This document shows, one piece after another, positions 60,567 to 64,000 of a stretch of 64,000 nucleotides of DNA (the first letter of the stretch is position 1; every line of letters begins with the position of its first letter). Below the pieces are notes generated by a model, which was not told the origin of the DNA, did no database searches, and worked only from the letters and a program-made list of their open reading frames with translations. Made by a program: the position numbers and the translations under genes. The DNA is from Luteimicrobium xylanilyticum (GTDB lineage: Bacteria > Actinomycetota > Actinomycetes > Actinomycetales > Cellulomonadaceae), in contig NZ_CP045529.1 of the NCBI RefSeq assembly GCF_009429125.1, positions 3,286,001 to 3,350,000 on the forward strand. The letters are read 5' to 3'.

Positions 60567-63233
60567 ATGCACCACCCCACACCACCCCGGCACGCTCGTG
60601 CCCTGACCACGCGGGCGCGCACGCTCCTCGCGGGGGCCGCCGTCGGCGCCCTCACGTGCGGTGTCCTGTCCGTGCCGCTCGGCTCGGCGCACGCTGCCGA
60701 CCCGGTCCTGCTGTCGCAGGGCAAGACGGCGACCGCGTCGTCGTTCGAGAACTCCGACTACTACAAGGCCGCCTACGCCGTGGACGGCGACGAGGGCACC
60801 CGCTGGTCCTCCGCCGCCCAGGACGGGCAGTGGCTCCAGATCGACCTCGGCGCCACCGCGACCCTGTCCCGCGTCGAGCTCGACTGGGAGGGCGCGTACG
60901 CGGACGGCTACAAGATCCAGGTCTCCGGCGACGGGTCGACGTGGACCGACGCGTACTCGACCACGTCGTCCGACGGCGGCAAGGACACCGACGCGGTCGC
61001 CGGCTCCGGCCGGTTCGTCCGCGTCCTGTCGACCCACCGCGCCACCGGCTACGGGATCTCCCTGTACGAGGTCCGCGTCTACGGCACGGCGGGCGGGACC
61101 ACGGACCCCGGCGACGGCGGCACCACCGACCCCGGTTCGGGCGGCGGCACCTGCGACACGAACGCCGCGCTCGGCAAGACGGCTACCGCGTCGTCGACGG
61201 AGAACGGCGGCACGCCCGCGAGCGCCGCCGTCGACGGCAAGGCCGACACCCGCTGGTCCTCGGCCGCCTCCGACACGCAATGGCTCCAGGTCGACCTCGG
61301 CAGCACGCAGGACGTGTGCGGCATCGAGCTCGACTGGGAGACCGCGTACGGCAAGGCGTTCCAGATCCAGACCTCGTCCGACGCGTCGACCTGGACGACG
61401 ATCTACCAGACCACCACCGGGACGGGCGGCACGCAGAAGCTCGACGTCGACGGCTCGGGCCGGTACGTCCGCGTCGTCGGCTCGGCACGGGGCACCGGCT
61501 ACGGCTACTCGCTGTGGGAGCTCAAGGTGCTCACCGGCGGCAGCGGCACGACCGACCCGGGCGAGGGGGGCACCGTGCAGGCAGCCGACCCCGCGAACCC
61601 GGACTTCGGGCCGAACGTCCACGTCTTCAAGCCGACCGACGACCAGGCCGGCATCCAGAACACCGTGAACGACGTGTTCAGCCGGCAGGAGTCGAACCAG
61701 TTCGGGGACGAGCGCGACCAGTTCCTCTTCCTCCCCGGCACCTACGACCTGCAGGCCAACATCGGCTTCTACACGTCGATCAGCGGTGCCGGCCTCAACC
61801 CCGACGACGTCCAGATCGACGGCGGCGTCTGGGTCGACGCGCAGTGGTTCGGCGGCAACGCGACGCAGAACTTCTGGCGTTCGGCGGAGAACTTCGCCGT
61901 CACGCCGTCGACGGGGCAGGCGCGATGGGCCGTGGCTCAGGCCGCACCCATGCGCCGCGTGCACGTCAAGGGCGACCTCGCCCTCGACTCGTCGGCGTAC
62001 GGCTGGGCGTCCGGCGGGTACATCGCCGACTCGAAGATCGACGGCAAGGTCACGTCGTACACGCAGCAGCAGTGGTACATGCGCGACTCGTCCGTCGGGT
62101 CGTGGGACGGCGCGCTGTGGAACCAGGTCTTCTCCGGTGACCAGGGCGTGCCCGCGACGTCGTTCCCGAAGCCCGCGGTGACGACGCTCGCCACGACCGG
62201 GACGGTCCGCGAGAAGCCGTACCTGTACGTCAAGGACGGGAAGTGGTCCGTGTTCGTCCCGAGCCTGCGCTCCGGCACGACCGGCACCACCTGGCCGAAC
62301 ACGCCGGGCAGCTCGCTCAGCCTGAGCACGTTCTACCTGGCGCACGCCAGCGACTCGGCCGCGACCCTCAACGCCGCGCTCGCTCAGGGCCTCAACGTCC
62401 TGTTCGCGCCGGGCGTCTACCACCTCGACCAGACCCTCAACGTCAGCCGGCCGGACACCGTCCTCCTGGGCCTCGGCATGGCGACGATCATCCCGGAGAA
62501 CGGGGTCGTCGGGCTCAAGACCGCCGACGTCGACGGCATCAAGATCGCCGGACTGCTGTTCGACCAGGGCACCACGAAGTCCCACGCCGTCGTCGAGCTC
62601 GGCGACTCCGGCAAGCACACGGACCACGCGGCCGACCCGCAGTCCCTGCAGGACGTCTTCATCCGGGTGGGCGGCGTCGTCGCAGGCAAGACCGACAACG
62701 GCATCATCGTCAACGCCGACGACACGATCATCGACCACATCTGGGACTGGCGGGCCGACCACGGCGCCGGCGCAGGCTGGACGTCGAACACGGCCGACTA
62801 CGGCCTGGTCGTGAACGGCGACGACGTGAATGCGTACGGCCTGTTCGTGGAGCACTTCCAGAAGTACAACGTCCTGTGGAACGGGAACCGGGGGCGCACG
62901 ATCTTCTTCCAGAACGAGCTCCCCTACGACCCGCCGAGCGCGGCCGCCTGGTCGCACGACGGCGAGGTCGGGTACGCCGCCTACAAGGTCTCCGACGGCG
63001 TCACCCAGCACGAGGCGTGGGGGCTCGGCTCGTACTGCGTCTTCACCACGGATCCCTCCATCGAGGTCACGAACGGTTTCGAGGTGCCGAACGCCCCTGG
63101 CGTGAAGCTGCACTCGCTCTCGACCGTGTCGCTCGGCGGGAAGGGTTCGTACGCCCACGTGATCGACGGCACCGGCCCGCGCGCTGCGGGCACCGCCACC
63201 GTGCCGGCGACGGTCACCTCGTACGGAGGCTGA
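60567..63233 (+). CDS. Secreted protein with two CBM32 domains and a beta-helix domain
   Basis: An 888-aa exported protein. The signal peptide runs to about 43 (AHA-AD). Two CBM32 domains (about 45-170 and 195-325) precede a long parallel beta-helix region (about 345-888) of pectate-lyase-3/GH55-like style: FLFLPGTYDLQANIGFYTS, NVLFAPGVYHLDQTLNVS, DGIKIAGLLFDQGT, NGIIVNADDTIIDHIW. Homologs are sometimes misnamed adenylyl cyclase. The likely role is binding or cleaving a polysaccharide; the catalytic residues are not identified. TGGAGAAG precedes the ATG. Confidence 0.85.
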   Translation: MHHPTPPRHARALTTRARTLLAGAAVGALTCGVLSVPLGSAHAADPVLLSQGKTATASSFENSDYYKAAYAVDGDEGTRWSSAAQDGQWLQIDLGATATLSRVELDWEGAYADGYKIQVSGDGSTWTDAYSTTSSDGGKDTDAVAGSGRFVRVLSTHRATGYGISLYEVRVYGTAGGTTDPGDGGTTDPGSGGGTCDTNAALGKTATASSTENGGTPASAAVDGKADTRWSSAASDTQWLQVDLGSTQDVCGIELDWETAYGKAFQIQTSSDASTWTTIYQTTTGTGGTQKLDVDGSGRYVRVVGSARGTGYGYSLWELKVLTGGSGTTDPGEGGTVQAADPANPDFGPNVHVFKPTDDQAGIQNTVNDVFSRQESNQFGDERDQFLFLPGTYDLQANIGFYTSISGAGLNPDDVQIDGGVWVDAQWFGGNATQNFWRSAENFAVTPSTGQARWAVAQAAPMRRVHVKGDLALDSSAYGWASGGYIADSKIDGKVTSYTQQQWYMRDSSVGSWDGALWNQVFSGDQGVPATSFPKPAVTTLATTGTVREKPYLYVKDGKWSVFVPSLRSGTTGTTWPNTPGSSLSLSTFYLAHASDSAATLNAALAQGLNVLFAPGVYHLDQTLNVSRPDTVLLGLGMATIIPENGVVGLKTADVDGIKIAGLLFDQGTTKSHAVVELGDSGKHTDHAADPQSLQDVFIRVGGVVAGKTDNGIIVNADDTIIDHIWDWRADHGAGAGWTSNTADYGLVVNGDDVNAYGLFVEHFQKYNVLWNGNRGRTIFFQNELPYDPPSAAAWSHDGEVGYAAYKVSDGVTQHEAWGLGSYCVFTTDPSIEVTNGFEVPNAPGVKLHSLSTVSLGGKGSYAHVIDGTGPRAAGTATVPATVTSYGG

Positions 63234-63255
63234 TTCTCGGACAGACGGACAGACG

Positions 63256-63312
63256 CGAACCGCCGGAATCCGTTGCTCCCGCTCTCGCGGGGCAACGGAT
63301 TCCGGCGGTTCG
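63256..63312. terminator. Very strong bidirectional terminator
   Basis: A perfect 21-bp stem (CGAACCGCCGG... and its complement) with a 15-nt loop lies between the convergent beta-helix and fabH genes. Confidence 0.9.
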
Positions 63313-63341
63313 TTCGTCGGGCCGACGTCGTGCGACGGGCG

Positions 63342-64000
63342 TCAGCGCTCCGGCGTCATGACGACCTGACCGGCCCACGTGAAGCCGCCGCCGAACCCGA
63401 ACAGCAGGGCGGGCACGCCGCTCGGGATCTTCCCGTCGTGCCACCACTTCGACAGCCCGAGCGGGATGCTCGCGGCGGAGGTGTTGCCGGACTCGGTGAT
63501 GTCGGTGACGACGATCTTGTCCGCGAGCCCCAGGTTCTTCGCGAGGGGCTCGATGATGCGCAGGTTGGCCTGGTGCGCGACCAGCACCTCGATGTCCTCG
63601 GGCTGCAGCCCCGACCGGTCCAGGACGCGCCGCGCGCGTTCCGCGGCCTGCGAGATCGCCCACTTGAACACGGTGGCGCCGTCCTGGGAGAACCGGTCCA
63701 CCGGTGCTTCGATGCGCACCGACTCCGCGATCTCGGGCTCCGAGCCCCACACCACCGGGCTCACGCCCGGCTCGTCGGCACCCTGCAGCACGACGGCGCC
63801 CGCGCCGTCGGCGGTGAGGATGCAGGTGCTGCGGTCCGTCCAGTCGGTCACGGCGGTGAGCTTCTCGGCGCCGATCACGACGGCGGTGCGGGCGGAGCCG
63901 GCACGGATCGCCTGGTCAGCGAGCCCCACGCCGTACGCGAAGCCCGAGCACGCCGTGTTGATGTCGACGATCCCCGGGCCGACGACCCCGCGCAGCGACG
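63342..64000 (-). CDS. fabH: 3-oxoacyl-ACP synthase III, partial (N-terminus beyond window)
   Basis: Condensing enzyme starting fatty-acid synthesis from acyl-CoA and malonyl-ACP. The visible ~218 C-terminal residues include the whole catalytic triad: Cys in INTACSGF close to the window edge, His in VAHQANLRI and Asn in ESGNTSAASIPL. The C-terminus ends FGFGGGFTWAGQVVM. About a third of the gene lies off the window. Confidence 0.95.
   Translation of the reverse strand, partial: SLRGVVGPGIVDINTACSGFAYGVGLADQAIRAGSARTAVVIGAEKLTAVTDWTDRSTCILTADGAGAVVLQGADEPGVSPVVWGSEPEIAESVRIEAPVDRFSQDGATVFKWAISQAAERARRVLDRSGLQPEDIEVLVAHQANLRIIEPLAKNLGLADKIVVTDITESGNTSAASIPLGLSKWWHDGKIPSGVPALLFGFGGGFTWAGQVVMTPER

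Noticed and set aside
60567-63233. Adenylyl cyclase function for the beta-helix protein
   Set aside because: The label is used for some homologs, but the sequence has no cyclase motifs; it has a signal peptide, CBM32 domains and beta-helix repeats.

Overview
This 64-kb window is chromosomal DNA from a high-GC actinomycete. CIRCE-controlled groEL, CarD, DisA, a RamB/ScfR-type regulator beside GTP-dependent pckG, many GTG starts and frequent leaderless-looking starts all fit Actinomycetota. The secreted CBM32 (discoidin) carbohydrate-active proteins, arabinose genes and overall gene set suggest Micrococcales near Cellulomonadaceae or Promicromonosporaceae; that finer placement is inference. No phage, insertion sequence, integrase or CRISPR array is visible.

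Layout. 1-4.8 kb: groEL (C-terminus off the window), a small membrane pair, an FAD oxidoreductase and a cold-shock protein. 5-7 kb: LytR_C-type protein, DUF3263 protein, SGNH hydrolase. 7-9.7 kb: a three-gene ABC-2 exporter, then tRNA-Thr. 9.9-10.5 kb: a small secreted four-Cys protein in AT-richer DNA between two identical 39-bp repeats. 10.5-13.5 kb: DsbA-like protein and Ser/Thr kinase. 13.7-18.5 kb: OtsA-OtsB trehalose fusion, UgpC/MsmK-type sugar ATPase, DUF4032 protein. 18.6-24.6 kb: leftward carD-ispD-ispF-tetR-cysS-rlmB group with a decayed PPOX fragment. 24.8-29.5 kb: lipoprotein and pstSCAB with a PHO-box-like repeat. 29.9-36.7 kb: araBDA under two LacI-type operators, with the LacI regulator, proC and a membrane protein upstream. 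36.8-42 kb: radA, disA, a Cys-containing membrane protein, mutY, an acetyltransferase. 42.1-47.5 kb: SorC regulator divergent from glpD-glpF-glpK. 47.6-54.7 kb: orphan ABC ATPase, RamB-like regulator divergent from pckG, Zn-alcohol dehydrogenase, trmL, aldo/keto reductase. 54.8-63.2 kb: a LacI regulator divergent from three consecutive secreted CBM32 proteins (a TIM-barrel glycosidase, a DUF1996 protein, a beta-helix protein). 63.3-64 kb: fabH, N-terminus off the window.

How the genes fit together. The window mixes housekeeping genes with carbon-use modules that each carry a local regulator: arabinose (LacI), glycerol (SorC), gluconeogenesis (RamB) and extracellular polysaccharide (LacI). The best leads are: two genes whose only available start is a CTG overlapping the upstream stop as CTGA; the four-Cys secreted gene between direct repeats next to a tRNA; a 21-bp intergenic repeat family at two distant sites; a palindromic element shared by two convergent gene junctions; and the operator-controlled trio of secreted CBM32 proteins with an identical second operator inside the regulator gene.
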